From Mytilus californianus (Eukaryota > Mollusca > Bivalvia > Mytilida > Mytilidae): DNA of 64,000 bases. The stretch lies in contig NW_026262701.1 in NCBI RefSeq assembly GCF_021869535.1, positions 6,525,501 to 6,589,500 of the forward strand, written 5' to 3'. Shown piece by piece: positions 32,862 to 43,095 of the stretch. The translations under genes were made by a program, and so were the position numbers. The notes beneath the pieces were generated by a model. It ran no database searches, was not told where the DNA came from, and was given only the letters and a program-made list of their open reading frames with translations. Position 1 is the stretch's first letter, and every line of letters starts with the position of its first letter.

Positions 32862-33504
32862 TCAATTTTTCATTTTTTTGCGAAGTTTCCCTTTAAAATG
32901 AATGCCATCCTCTTGAAAAATGGACGTGTTATTACCACTTATGTCATTGTTCAAAATGAATTCAACATCTGATTGGTTTTCACAGTATTTCTTTATTTCT
33001 TCATTGAATTCTTTAGCTTTTCTGTTGAAATGGGGCTGTTTCACACGATCAAATGTTGGTAAAACATGTATCTTGGAACGTCTATGACTGTTTTTTTGTG
33101 TTATCTATAAGGGTTTTCATTTCATTAACACATATAGTAGTTGCTTTGATACTCAAGTCATTGCTTCCTACACCTAACACTATATGTCTGGTGTCTTTGT
33201 TTGTTGTTTCAAGAATAACCTCCCCTGCACCTTTTATATACTTCTTTCCAGGTCCGACAACCTTGATTTTGGATTGTATGTTTCTGTACAGTTTTGAAGC
33301 CAATAGACCATTGCCATGAGAGTCGATAACTATTTCTAGATCTTGAGCATATGGTTTTTCTTTAGAAATACTGTTATCATCATTTTTCTTCATTTTTTGT
33401 TCATCTCTGTTTTTTTCACTTATAAGTGTATCTGTCATGTCATCATTTTGTGAAGTTAGCTCTGCAAATCGGTTCTGTGTGCTAACGTTTGCCTTCATAT
33501 TCAA
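32862..33504 (-). pseudogene. LINE ORF1 SGNH-hydrolase (esterase)-like domain
   Basis: Two adjacent frames on the - strand together show SGNH/GDSL signatures. VIDSHGNGL is block I with the nucleophile Ser. GVGSNDL is block III with Asn-Asp. In the next frame (33044-32862), QEDGIHF is block V with the catalytic Asp/His pair. An esterase domain in ORF1 is known from CR1-type and related LINEs, where its role is unclear. A frameshift between 33044 and 33082 splits the domain. Confidence 0.75.
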
Positions 33505-34744
33505 TTTCAGCTACATGTACATCATGTTGTTGCTTTTCCAGATCAGATAGTTTCTTGTTTAAAAACTGGTTTTGATCCTCAAGAGCCTCATTTTGTGTTC
33601 TCAATTTTTAGTTGGATGACTCCAAATTTGTCAACGCTTTCTTTAATTCAGAATTTTCCTTCAACGTGGCAGTGTTAGTAACTTCGTTTCTTTGTAAATT
33701 TATTTTTGTCAAAATTGACTTTTCAAAGTCTACAAGTTTCTTGTCAAGGACTGCTGTACTTACATATTGTTTCTTCGTTTAATTAGATTATAACACAAGA
33801 CCATGAAGCTCTTTTTCTAATTTTTGTTGATTTTCTTTTAGGTCATTCAGATTTTGATTAAGTTCTGATATTTTGTTATTGTAGTTATTGTTATCTATAG
33901 GGTTGTCATCTTTTAAGCCTGCACAGGTGTTTGACACTTCACATATTTTGCTCTCTAATAGTTGCAATGATGCAAGAGTATTTTCTTCAGATTGTTTATT
34001 TATCACAGTAGCATGTGTTTTTGGTGTTACAATTCTAGGGGTTGACATTTTCATAGGTTTTGTCTCACTTTTGTCCAATTGAATTATGAAGTCATTATAT
34101 TCTGTGTTTGATGAATCAAGAAGACTATTGTGTTCACAATTTGTGACTGTATTGTCTAATTTAAAATGATTGTCTAGTATTGATTGAAGATATTGGAACT
34201 CTGTTTTTGCCCATGATAAATAATGTGTTCCTTGAACTGTTATGAGAAAGGTTGTTGGATATAAATGAAAAGTAAGTAATTTGTTTGAGTCAGTATTTAT
34301 TTCATCTTCAGTGCCTTTAAAAAGTTGTATAAATATTTCTCCAATTATGCCCTCTTTTGTATTTTCTTTGTCAGTCCATTTGCAAGTATAATTGTCCAAA
34401 GCCCCAAATTGAGAGTGGTATCGAAAGGCAAAAGTTTTTATCCAAAGCAGAAACCGATCTTTTGATTCAACTCGGAATGCTACCATACGCGCAGCTGGCC
34501 TGTACAACTCGTGATCAAGTTTCTCAAAAGGTGCCTATATAGCAATGCCTGTTGGCGGATTTGGTTGATCAGGCAACTTATACTTTATAAATTCAGTGTC
34601 GGGCATCCAAAGGTTGGATTGAGTAACGTTCTCAACGGCAATTTTAGGTAGATCGTCAAAAATAGACGCCATATTATTGTTAGTTTTTACAGTGACGTGA
34701 CAAGTTTCTGGTAAAAAAATGTAGATAACGGGCGCAACGGCCAT
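33505..34744 (-). pseudogene. LINE ORF1 N-terminal domain and coiled coil
   Basis: The frame begins at 34744, with MASIFDDLPK at 34672 a likelier start. It reaches an in-frame TAG at 34535-34537 and continues in the same frame as APFEKLDHELYRPAARMVAF (34507 is a later Met). A domain with 'KLLTFHLYPTTFLITVQGTHYLSW' is followed by a coiled coil (ISELNQNLNDLKENQQKLE). After stops near 33788 the coiled coil still reads in the gap 33505-33780 (LENQNQFLNKKLSDLEK-like). This domain order is characteristic of a bivalve LINE ORF1. Confidence 0.7.
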
Positions 34745-34825
34745 AGTTGACTGTTGTGATGGATGTAATATAGATATAGCACAAAATGTGCACTTGGAAC
34801 TATTCCCTGACCTTTGTCCTTTTTA

Positions 34826-35032
34826 CTGTAAATTCAGAAATTATTGCGTGCATTTATTATTGCGATTTTTGAGGAAAGAACAAAAATGCGAGATTAATTA
34901 TTGCGATTTCAGAAACATCTGCATACAGATATGTGTATCAGATGTCAGAATGCGAGTTCTTATTATTGCGATACTCATGGAGTCGCATTATTCGCATTAA
35001 TAAGAACCTCGCAATAATTTCTGAATTTACAG
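34826..35032. mobile_element. TA-flanked MITE, second family
   Basis: Inverted ends CTGTAAATTCAGAAATTATT and its complement, preceded by TA (34824-34825) and followed by TA (35033-35034). Internal 'ttattgcga' and 'tcgcaataa' blocks recur several times and in inverted orientation. Non-coding, Tc1/mariner-type target. Confidence 0.85.
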
Positions 35033-35099
35033 TATTTAGGAATTGTTTAATATCATAGTTTGCCTATTATTAAAAGTACACATGTTCCTCAACCGGAAC

Positions 35100-35250
35100 C
35101 GGAAGTACAATAAAACTCTGATCAATTTCGAATTTGGGTGGCGTCACTTTTACCCTTCTTGGGTTATGTCCCTTTTTATACGCCTGTATACAGGACGTAT
35201 TATGGTATACCGTAGTCTGTCAACATGTTGGACAACAACTCAAAACTTTT
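35100..35250 (+). repeat. Fragments of two tandem-repeat elements
   Basis: 35110-35170 resembles the interior of the element at 23889 (gaatttgggtggcgtcac...gggttatgtcc). At 35173 another leader starts (tatacgcctgtatacaggacgtattatgg) but stops after about 60 bp at the next element. Confidence 0.5.
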
Positions 35251-36093
35251 TTATGCCCCACCTAGGGGCATTTTGTTTTTTGGTCTGTGCATCCGTTAGT
35301 TCGTTTGTCCGTTTGTCCTGCTTCAGGTTAAAGTTTTTGGTCAAGGTACTTAGTCCCCTACCGACGAAGTCGAGGGAGACTTTAGGTTTGCACCTCGTCT
35401 GTCTGTCTGTCCATCCGTCAGTCCGGCAAATCAGTTTTCCACACTTTTTTTCTTCCTGCTTGAAGATATTGATTTGATATTTGGTATATGCTTTTATCAT
35501 GACAAGTTATAGATTAAATTCAAATTTTGTTCCGGTTTGATGATTTTGTGCAGAGTTATGGTCCTTTGACTTAGAAAATTCACTCAAATAATCAGTTTTC
35601 CTCACTTTTTTTTGTCATGCTTGAAGATATTTATTTGAAAATTGGTATATAGTTTTATGATGACAAGTTACATATCAAATTCAAATTTTGTTCCAGTCTG
35701 ATGATTTTGTGCAGAGTTATGGTCCTTGTACTCTGAAAAATCACTTGAATAATCAGTTTTCCACACTTTTTTTGCATCATGCTTGGAAGAGATTGACTTG
35801 ATATTTGTTATATAGTTTACACCATGACAAGTTAAAGATCAATTTTTTCCAGTACAATGAATTTTTAACTGGTAAGGGACTATGTATTGCCATGCATTAC
35901 TCTCAGAATGCTTGTTTTTGATGAAGTTGAAGTCCAATCAACTTGAAACTTAGTACACATGTTCCCAATGATATGATCTTTCCTAATTTTAATGCCAAAT
36001 TAGAGTTTTGATCCCTATTTCACCGTCCACTGAACATAGAAAATGATAGTGCGAGTGGGGCATCCGTGTACTATGGACACATTCTTGTTTTTT
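35251..36093 (+). mobile_element. 'Acctaggggcat' element with a nested tandem-repeat element
   Basis: Outer element: leader 'tatgccccacctaggggcat', end 'gtggggcatccgtgtactatggacacattcttg'. It matches 53155-53437 on both sides of a break. Inner element, about 35350-35913: leader 'tagtcccctaccgacgaagtcgaggga', CTGT/CCGT repeats, and three units of about 170 bp ('aatcagttttccacacttttttt...gcagagttatggtcc'). Confidence 0.82.
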
Positions 36094-36270
36094 TTGGTGG
36101 AAGAAGACTTCAAGTCTTCTGAAAGCCTTTACTGCCGGCTGTAAAATCATTGAACCATCACCAGGATGTATGCTGTATCCCTTTCTGTGCTTTACAATTT
36201 CATAACAACCTCCGTGCCATATCTTGACACCGATGTTTACCATGTTTACACATGATCTAATCTGCATCAT
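36094..36270 (-). other. Unexplained coding-like stretch
   Basis: Outside any recognised repeat, the - strand is open from 36270 and reads VNIGVKIWHGGCYEIVKHRK then GYSIHPGDGSMILQPAVKAF. Codon use and residue mix look protein-like, but I recognise no family. It could be an isolated exon or a gene fragment. Confidence 0.22.
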
Positions 36271-36958
36271 TTAATTTATTAGTTAGGTTGAAAAACGATC
36301 ACTATCGTTAGTGTTATAATTTCTCATGTTTTAATGTATTGATATCAACCCTTTTATTTATGTAAATTATTAGATTTCATCTCATCTTACATGAACGTTA
36401 TTTATTTACTTGTAACTGGATGTCTTTAAAGTAGGGTTTGTAGTACGCATGCATTCATTTGGTATCGGGTCGGTTCACCCTGAGTTCGTCCCCATAGAGT
36501 ACATTCACCCTGGGTTCCTTCTCCTTACTTATATCGTGGAAGTATTATATTGACTGCTTTTATCAAGGACGTTTTATATGTCCTTGCAATTATTAAAAAA
36601 TAATAATACTATGGGTATTAAAGTTTAATAAACTTATTCGGATATTTATATGGTATAAATTCATTGAAATTCAGAACCACTTTGGTAACGTATCTGCACA
36701 TGTGCACAAACGGGAAATTTAATTGTGCATCGGAAAGTTTCAAAATAATGATAAACAGAATTGCCATATATTCATACAATCTATCTTGAGTTAAAATCAA
36801 GTTTATACGTGGAGAGTACGACTTCAAATCAATGATGCTTTAAAAAATACACGGATTTAGTTGTTCCGTCTGCGTTCAGATCTTTAAAGCAATCAATTAA
36901 GTCATATTCCACTTTTAGACAACATGTGTTTTTTAAAGCGAAAGTTAGAATATTTAAG
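36271..36958. other. No clear gene; single arm of the family-2 palindrome
   Basis: AT-rich. 'ttcaccctg.gttc' occurs twice (36475 and 36505) and one arm of the 19068 palindrome appears at 36537. Confidence 0.4.
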
Positions 36959-37550
36959 TATGTTATTGCGATAATAAAGAGTCAAGCGCACACATGAATC
37001 TGCTGGTGTTTTACACATCAAACGACGCACCGTCTGTTGACAGAAATATCAATGTACAAACTAATGTCTGTTGACGGATTCCATTTCGAGTATGTAGTTT
37101 TCATGTCGGTCATTGTCGGAATGTCCCCAATGATTGCCTTTATTACCTTAATACGTTTCAAAGTTTTAGAAGTGATAAAAAACGGGATTTAACAACTGAA
37201 TAGTCCAGCTCTTTACCGTTATTCGTCATTAAGGTACACACATTATCGAGGCTCGAGTACAGAACCAGTAATTCGTTGCAGTCAATAGTTTTATTTTCAT
37301 GAAAAATTTCAGAAAAGGGCTGTGTGACTCCTGACGGAAAATGCCATTCCTACCCTCATACTTTTGTGTAAAAATATTAGACGAAAAACAAATATGATAT
37401 ATATGGGTCAAGCACTTTAAATGAACGGGTTTGAAATGCTAAAAGAGTCAAGTGCACACATGATTCTGTCAACTGACTGTGCATCGTTTGATGTGTAAAA
37501 CACCAGCAGATTCACATGTGCACTTGACTCTAAATTATCGCTATAACATA
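36959..37550. mobile_element. 592-bp fold-back element
   Basis: The left arm (36959-37045) reads tatgttattgcgata, then AGAGTCAAG, then CTGCTGGTGTTTTACACATC. The right arm (37466-37550) is its reverse complement with scattered mismatches. A second partial copy of the left-arm start lies just inside the right arm (37444-37468). Non-coding. Confidence 0.75.
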
Positions 37551-37693
37551 GCAAGGTCATCACCTGACATGACCAGTCAATCCTTGGCCTGACACAAATC
37601 TGCATTGGATATATTTAGAATTTTTCAATATATGTTTATAATGAAAAGCCCTAGTTTAAGCAAAGTTGACTAAAATCTTGGTGGCCAGTTTTT

Positions 37694-38328
37694 AGCTCAC
37701 TGGGGCCCTTTGGCCCCATGTGAGCTTATGCCATCACTTGGCGTCCGTTGTCTGTCGTCGTTAACTATTTAAAAAATCTTCTCCTCTGAAACTACTTGGC
37801 CAAATACCTTCAAACTTTAACTAAATGTTCCTTAGGGTATCTTGTTTATAAATTGTATCCGAAGTTTGTATCCATTGACAAACATGGCCGCCATGGCTAA
37901 AAATAGAACATAAGGGTCAAATGCAGTTTTTGGCTTATTTCTCAAAAACTAAATCTTTTAGAGCAAATGTGACAGGGATAAAATTGTTCAATTGGTCAAG
38001 ATCTATCAGCTCTGAAATTTTCAGACGAATCGAACAACCCATTGTTGGGTTGCTGCCACCGAATTGGTAGTTTTAACAAAATTTTGCAGTTTTTTGTTAT
38101 TATTTTGAATATTATTATAGATATATATAAACTGTAAGCAGCAATAATGTTCAGCAAAGTAAGATCTACAAAAAAGTAAATATGACCATAATTGTCAATT
38201 GACCCCTTTAAAAGGAGTTATTGCCCTTTAAAGACAATTTTACACAATTTGTTCATCAAATTTGCTAACATTTAAAAATCTTCTCCTCTGAAATACAAGT
38301 GAGTGATTCAGGCTCTTGAGAGCCTCAT
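37694..38328 (+). mobile_element. Hairpin-leader element, complete copy
   Basis: Leader hairpin AGCTCACTGGGGCC...GGCCCCATGTGAGCT, then 'catcacttggcgtccg', two related body blocks, and end 'caagtgagtgattcaggctcttgagagcctc' with hairpin GGCTCTTGAGAGCC followed by TCATG. A different tandem-repeat element starts six bases later. Confidence 0.75.
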
Positions 38329-38334
38329 GTTTTT

Positions 38335-39311
38335 GTCTCGCCTTGACGGAGTCAAAAAGCAAGACATAGGTATGCTGTTTCCGGTGTCGGCGACGGTGTC
38401 AACAATGTATTAGTTTGTGATTAGGTCTAGTTCATGGTGAACCACTAGTGGTAGGTCAATGATATTTGGTATGCAGTTGTATTAGCATTGGCACATCTCA
38501 TTACCATGGAGATTATTTGGCCCCGCCCCCTCAGTCAAGGTCTATTGACTTTGAAACTTTACATAGTTTACATGTATTAGTTTGTGATTAGGTCAATTTA
38601 TGGGGAACCACTAGTGGTAGGTCAATGATATTTGGTATGCAGTTGTATAAGCATTGGCATATCTCATTTCCATGGAGATTATTTGGCTCCGCCCCCTTAG
38701 TCATGGTCTATAGACTTTGAAAATTTTGCTAAGTTAACATGTATTAGTTTTTGATTAGGTCAATTCAAGGGGAACCATTAGTGGTAGGCCAATGTTAATT
38801 GGTGTTCATTTGTATAAGCATTAGCACATCTCATTTCCACGGAGAATATTTTGCCCCGCCCCCTCAGTCATGGCCTATTTACCTTGAAACTTTTGCTTAG
38901 TTTACATGTATTAGTTTGTGATTAGATCAGTTTAAGATGAACTGCTAATGTTAAGTCAATGATATTTGGTATGCAAATTTATTGGCAAGTATCGTTTCCA
39001 TGGAGATTATATAGCCCCATCCCTGATCATGGTTCATTGACTTTGAAACTTTTACATAGTTTACAAGTTAATGTTTGTGTTTATGTTTGTTTAAAGGGAA
39101 CGACTTATAATAAGTCAATGGTATTTGGTATGCAGTTGTATTAGCATTGGCACATCTCATTTCCATGGAGATTTTTTAGCCATGTACCTTCAGTCATGGT
39201 TCATCGACTTTGAATATTTGCATAACTTACATGTAAAAGTATTGCTATTTTAATTTCAACATTTGCATTATCAAAATTACAAAAAGGCGAGACATATCTC
39301 TGTGATAACAG
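38335..39311 (+). mobile_element. Tandem-repeat element, five units of about 165-175 bp
   Basis: Leader 'gtctcgccttgacggagtcaaaaagcaagacat'. Units start near 38405, 38571, 38748, 38905 and 39060 with 'catgtattagtttgtgatt', each holding 'ggtaggtcaatgatatttggtatgcagttgtat' and 'tttccatggagatt'. The end is 'aaaggcgagacatatctctgtgataacag'. A diverged copy is at 59637-60170. Confidence 0.8.
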
Positions 39312-39656
39312 TTTATTAAAGTTAACAATCTGCCTTTGACAGAAAACTTTCAAGTGAAACCAAATCAATTACTGTTATAATTGCTTGGCGAAATTGCATT
39401 GCATCAAGTTGACCATGCTGAGACGAATGTATGGAATTTAGTTATAGAAAATTTAATTTGAATCAACAGTATTTGCAGATTTTTATGTTAAGTATAGTGA
39501 GTTTTGGGTGAGTTATGAGTATTATTATTTTTGGAAGAAAAAAATACGTCGAAAGCAATAAAGGGACAAAGCAGGCTGGGTTGGTGGGGGCTGCTTTTAT
39601 TGTAATTCAAGTTACCTTTTATGCATCTTCTTCCACCTCAGATTTATCTTTTGTTT
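39312..39656. other. No recognisable feature
   Basis: Single-copy-looking AT-rich DNA without an ORF of note. Confidence 0.45.
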
Positions 39657-39670
39657 TCTCTCTCTCTCTC

Positions 39671-39746
<76 letters not shown>
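39657..39746 (+). repeat. (CT)n microsatellite
   Basis: About 90 bp of CT/TC dinucleotides with two CC interruptions near 39670 and 39677; uninterrupted from about 39679. Confidence 0.97.
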
Positions 39747-39749
<3 letters not shown>

Positions 39750-39799
39750 AAATTGGTTATTCTTTATTCTATTCTTTAACTCAACCATATTTGGATTTG

Positions 39800-40320
39800 T
39801 TCCATTTAATTTTACATTAATATATATAATTCTTTGTAATTATGACTAACAGATTCAATAATAAACTTTCATGTTTGCAACCAAGAAGCGCATTCTCTTT
39901 GTTTAGAACAAAGTTTATAAAAAGAGTTTCACAATATTTGAAAAAGACTGCCACAATTGAAAAATTATTGGGCATTCAAAAAAAGGTGTTCAAAGGTTTC
40001 TTCTCCAAGTTTACAAAAAGTACATAACTTGGTATCTTTTTATTTAATTTTGTACAAAAAGGTATTAGTTGCTATAATTCTATGCAAAAATTTGTATTGA
40101 AAGGTTCTTAAATAAGCATCTCTACAAAACTTTTTTGTTACCATGAAATATTCTGACCATTCTGTTGAATCAATAACCAACAGTTCAAACATTTGATTGT
40201 TGGAAGTTGAATAACATCATCTACTAAGTTTTTATATACAAATTTGGCTTTCACATTACACATGATTTTCTTTAAGAAAGTATCACCAGTGTTAGACTTA
40301 TCCAAATCATGATTTAGACA
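39800..40320 (-). pseudogene. L1/Tx1-like LINE ORF2 C-terminal fragment
   Basis: Read on the - strand in shifting frames: KAKFVYKNLVDDVIQLP, then FCRDAYLRTFQYKFLHRIIA, TNTFLYKIK, CTFCKLGEETFEHLF and a final Cys-Pro-like segment. This is the C-x2-C...E-H-x-F pattern at the end of L1/Tx1-type ORF2. Several stops. It is probably the continuation of 42662-43095, from which it is separated by two inserted elements. Confidence 0.65.
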
Positions 40321-40324
40321 GTTC

Positions 40325-41180
40325 TCGTCGACTTCTGTCGCAGAAAGCTCGACATAGGGATAGTGATGTGGCAGTGGCGTTAAATAACTTCTTAAAAGCT
40401 TAATATTTCAGAAGGTAGAAGACTTGGATGCTTCATACTTTGTATATAGATGCCTTATGATTTGAAGTTTCTCTCTGTCATATGTCCATTGTCCTTGACC
40501 TCATTTTCATGGTTCAGTGACTACTTCAAAAAAACGTTAAGATTTTTTGTAATGTTAATTTCTCTCTTATTATGAGTAATAGGATAGCTTTATTTGGTAT
40601 GTGCGTACCTTGCAAGGTCCTCATGCCTGTCAGACAGTTTTCAGTTAACCTCTACCTCATTTCATGGATCAGTGAACAAGGTTAAGTTTTCGTGGTCAAG
40701 TCCATATATCAGACACTTTAAGCAATAGGTCTACTATATTTGGTGTGTGGAATGATTGTAAGGTGTACATGTGCAACTGACAGGTGTCATCTGACCTTGA
40801 CCTCATTTTCATGGTTCAGTGGTTAAAGTTAAGTTTTTGTGTTTTGGTCTTTTTGTCTAATACTATATGCAATAGGTCAACTATATTTGGTGTATGGAAA
40901 TATTTTACGATGTACATGTCAATCTGGTCGTTTTTATTTGACTTTGACCTCATTTTCACTGTTCATCGCTCAGTGTTAAGTTTTTGTGTTTTAGTGTTTT
41001 TCTTAAACTATAAGCAATAGGTCAACTATATTTTGTGTATGGAATGATTGTAGGGTGTACATGTATTTCCGGTTTGGTTTATCTGATCTTGGTTAAGTTT
41101 ACGTGATAGTTGTAGTAAAGCTTTATATTTAGGACTATCAACATAAAATCAATGATCAGTAAAGCAGGCGAGACATTTCA
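40325..41180 (+). mobile_element. Tandem-repeat element inside a LINE fragment
   Basis: Leader 'tcgtcgacttctgtcgcagaaagctcgacatag'. Units carry 'gaccttgacctcattttcatggttcagtg' and 'gcaataggtcaactatatttggtgt' with spacing of about 150-160 bp. The end is 'caggcgagacatttcagcatgtgcactc'. The copy at 62340-62935 belongs to the same family. Confidence 0.7.
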
Positions 41181-41273
41181 GCATGTGCACTCTTCTTTCA
41201 TAACTGTTAGGGATTTTTGAAATCAGACCATAATATTTGTTAAATTGTTGGTTTGTACTTTTAAGCTCACCTG

Positions 41274-42661
41274 GCCCAAAGGGCCAAGTGAGCTTTTCTC
41301 ATCACTTGGCGTCCGGCGTCGGCGTTAACTTTTTACATTTTGAACTTCTACTAGAGAACCACTGAATGGAATGAAACCAAACATGGCATGAATGTTCCTT
41401 ATGAGGTGCTGACCAAGTGTTGTTACTTTGTAGCGGATCCATCATCCAAGATGGCCGCCAGCGGGGGACTTAGTTTAACATTGGACCCTATGGGAAATAC
41501 ATACAAATGTCTTCTTTTAGAGAACCACTAAATGGAATGAAACCAAACATGGCATGAATGTTTCTTATGAGGTGCTGACCGAGTGTTGTTACTTTGAAGC
41601 CGATCCATAATCCAAGATGGCCGCCTGCAGGGGACTTAGTTTAACATGGGACCCTATGGGAAATACATACAAACGTCTTCTCATCACTTGGCGTCCGGCG
41701 TCGGCGTTAACTTTTTACATTTTGAACTTCTACTAGAGAACCACTGAATGGAATGAAACCAAACATGGCAAGAATGTTCCTTATGAGGTGCTGACCAAGT
41801 GTTGTTACTTTGAAGCTGATCCATCATCCAAGATGGCAGCCAGCGGGGGACTTAGTTTAACATAGGACCCTATGGGAAATACATACAAATGTCTTCTTTT
41901 AGAGAACCACTGAATGCAATGAAACCAAACATGGCATGAATGTTCCTTATGAGGTGCTGACCAAGTGTTATTACTATGAAGCCGATCCATAATCTAAGAT
42001 GGCCGCCAGCGGAGGACTTAGTTTAACATAGGACCCTATGAGAAATACGTACAAATGTTTTCTTTTAGAGAACCATTGAAAGGAATGAAACCAAACATGG
42101 CATGCATGTTCCTTTTGAGGTGCTGACCAAGTGTTGTTACTTTGAAGCTGATCCCTCATCCATGATGGCTACCAGATGTGGACAATGTTTAACAAAGGAC
42201 CCTATGGACAATACATACAAATGTCTTCTTTTAGAGAACCACATACTGAATGGATTGAAACCAAACATGGCATGAATGTTCCTTATGAGGTGCTGACCAA
42301 GTTTTGTTACTTTGAAGCTGATCCTTCATCCATGATGGCCGCCAATGGGGGGACTTCCTTTAACATAAGACCCTATGGGAAATACATACAAATGCTTCTT
42401 CTAGAGGTGCACTGAATGGAATGAAACCAAAACATGGGATAAATGTTTCTTATGAGGTGCTGATTAAGTGTTGCTACTTTGTTGCCGATTTACTGTTCAA
42501 GATGGCCACCAGGATTTTTTATTAAATTACAGGACCAATATTAAACCAAATTTGGCCTCACTCATTATTATGGTATCTGTTATGATTTTAATCTATTTTT
42601 ACATGATTTCCAAAACCAAAGTAGAATCAGGTGAGCGACACAGGCTCTTGAGAGCCTCTAG
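41274..42661 (+). mobile_element. Hairpin-leader element, seven units of about 168 bp, ends CTAG
   Basis: Leader hairpin AGCTCACCTGGCCC-aaa-GGGCCAAGTGAGCT (41274-41304). Units contain 'gaaccactgaatggaatgaaacc', 'gaggtgctgaccaagtgttg', 'ccaagatggccgcca' and 'accctatgggaaatac'. The leader segment 'catcacttggcgtccggcgtcggcg' is duplicated internally (about 41302 and 41687). The end is hairpin GGCTCTTGAGAGCC followed by TCTAG at 42661. Short ORFs on both strands come from the repeats. Confidence 0.85.
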
Positions 42662-43095
42662 TTCTTGAAATTGCTCAAATTTATAAAAATTCATATTTTC
42701 ATGATTAATAAGGTCACTCACTGACTGCACACCTCCCTTTTTAGATTGAATGTAATATGGAAAATCATCCAAAGAAGAAAAGTTCAAAATATCTATAGAT
42801 AAAATGTCACTGACAGAGAAAGAATTTTTACATCTTTTAGAAATCTCAATCAGTCTTTCTTTCAGAAGATGTAAACCCCTATCACCCCTATACTGTATAA
42901 GGTCTGCCAATAACAACTGCTGCCAGCCACCACTAGGGTTTGACAGCAGTCTTTTTATCCGACTAATTTTCAAATAGATATTAAAGGAATGAAGATGTAC
43001 CATATTAATTCCACCTTATGAAATATCACCAATAAGTGTGTTACGCTTAATTCTGTCTGGTTTTCCATTCCATAAGAAATCATCAACTCAAAACT
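42662..43095 (-). pseudogene. L1/Tx1-like LINE ORF2 fragment
   Basis: Decoding down from 43095 gives DDFLWNGKPDRIKRNTLIGD, then after a TAA, GGINMVHLHSFNIYLKISRI and NPSGGWQQLL. The 'FLWNGK..RIK...L..... GG' string is the well-known segment after the RT in L1/Tx1 LINEs. The frame then runs to 'FYKFEQFQE' and is cut by the inserted tandem-repeat element at 42661. Confidence 0.75.

Larger units (their letters stand above)
29964..32870. mobile_element. 2.9-kb unidentified insertion inside LINE ORF1
   Basis: Interrupts ORF1 between KLRKKM (right side) and QKMPRQNL (left side). The target 'cattttttgc' is present at both edges (29954-29963; 32871-32881 with one extra T), consistent with a roughly 10-bp duplication. 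The interior is non-coding and AT-rich, with a short AATTGAT/ATCAATT inverted match at its extreme ends. It carries a mussel 'gatgtggtat' repeat (32203) and a mini-palindrome (32454). Class unknown. Confidence 0.6.
24199..34744 (-). mobile_element. LINE retrotransposon, near full-length but shattered by nested insertions
   Basis: Read on the - strand from 34744 downward: ORF1 N-terminus, coiled coil and SGNH-esterase-like domain (34744-32862), a foreign 2.9-kb insertion (about 32870-29964), ORF1 tail (29956-29663), APE endonuclease (29092-27971), reverse transcriptase (27822-26426), a foreign tandem-repeat element (26450-25633), and the C-terminal region (25640-24518) interrupted by a TA MITE. 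It ends in an ATTGA-type simple tail at about 24200-24220. Multiple stops and frameshifts show it is dead. Confidence 0.88.

Noticed and set aside
39515-39820. ORF with a long Leu-Ser run
   Set aside because: Translation of the (CT)n microsatellite.
41805-42159. Two similar 61-codon - strand ORFs (paralogous small genes)
   Set aside because: They are the same frame of neighbouring units of the roughly 168-bp repeat; similarity comes from the DNA repeat.
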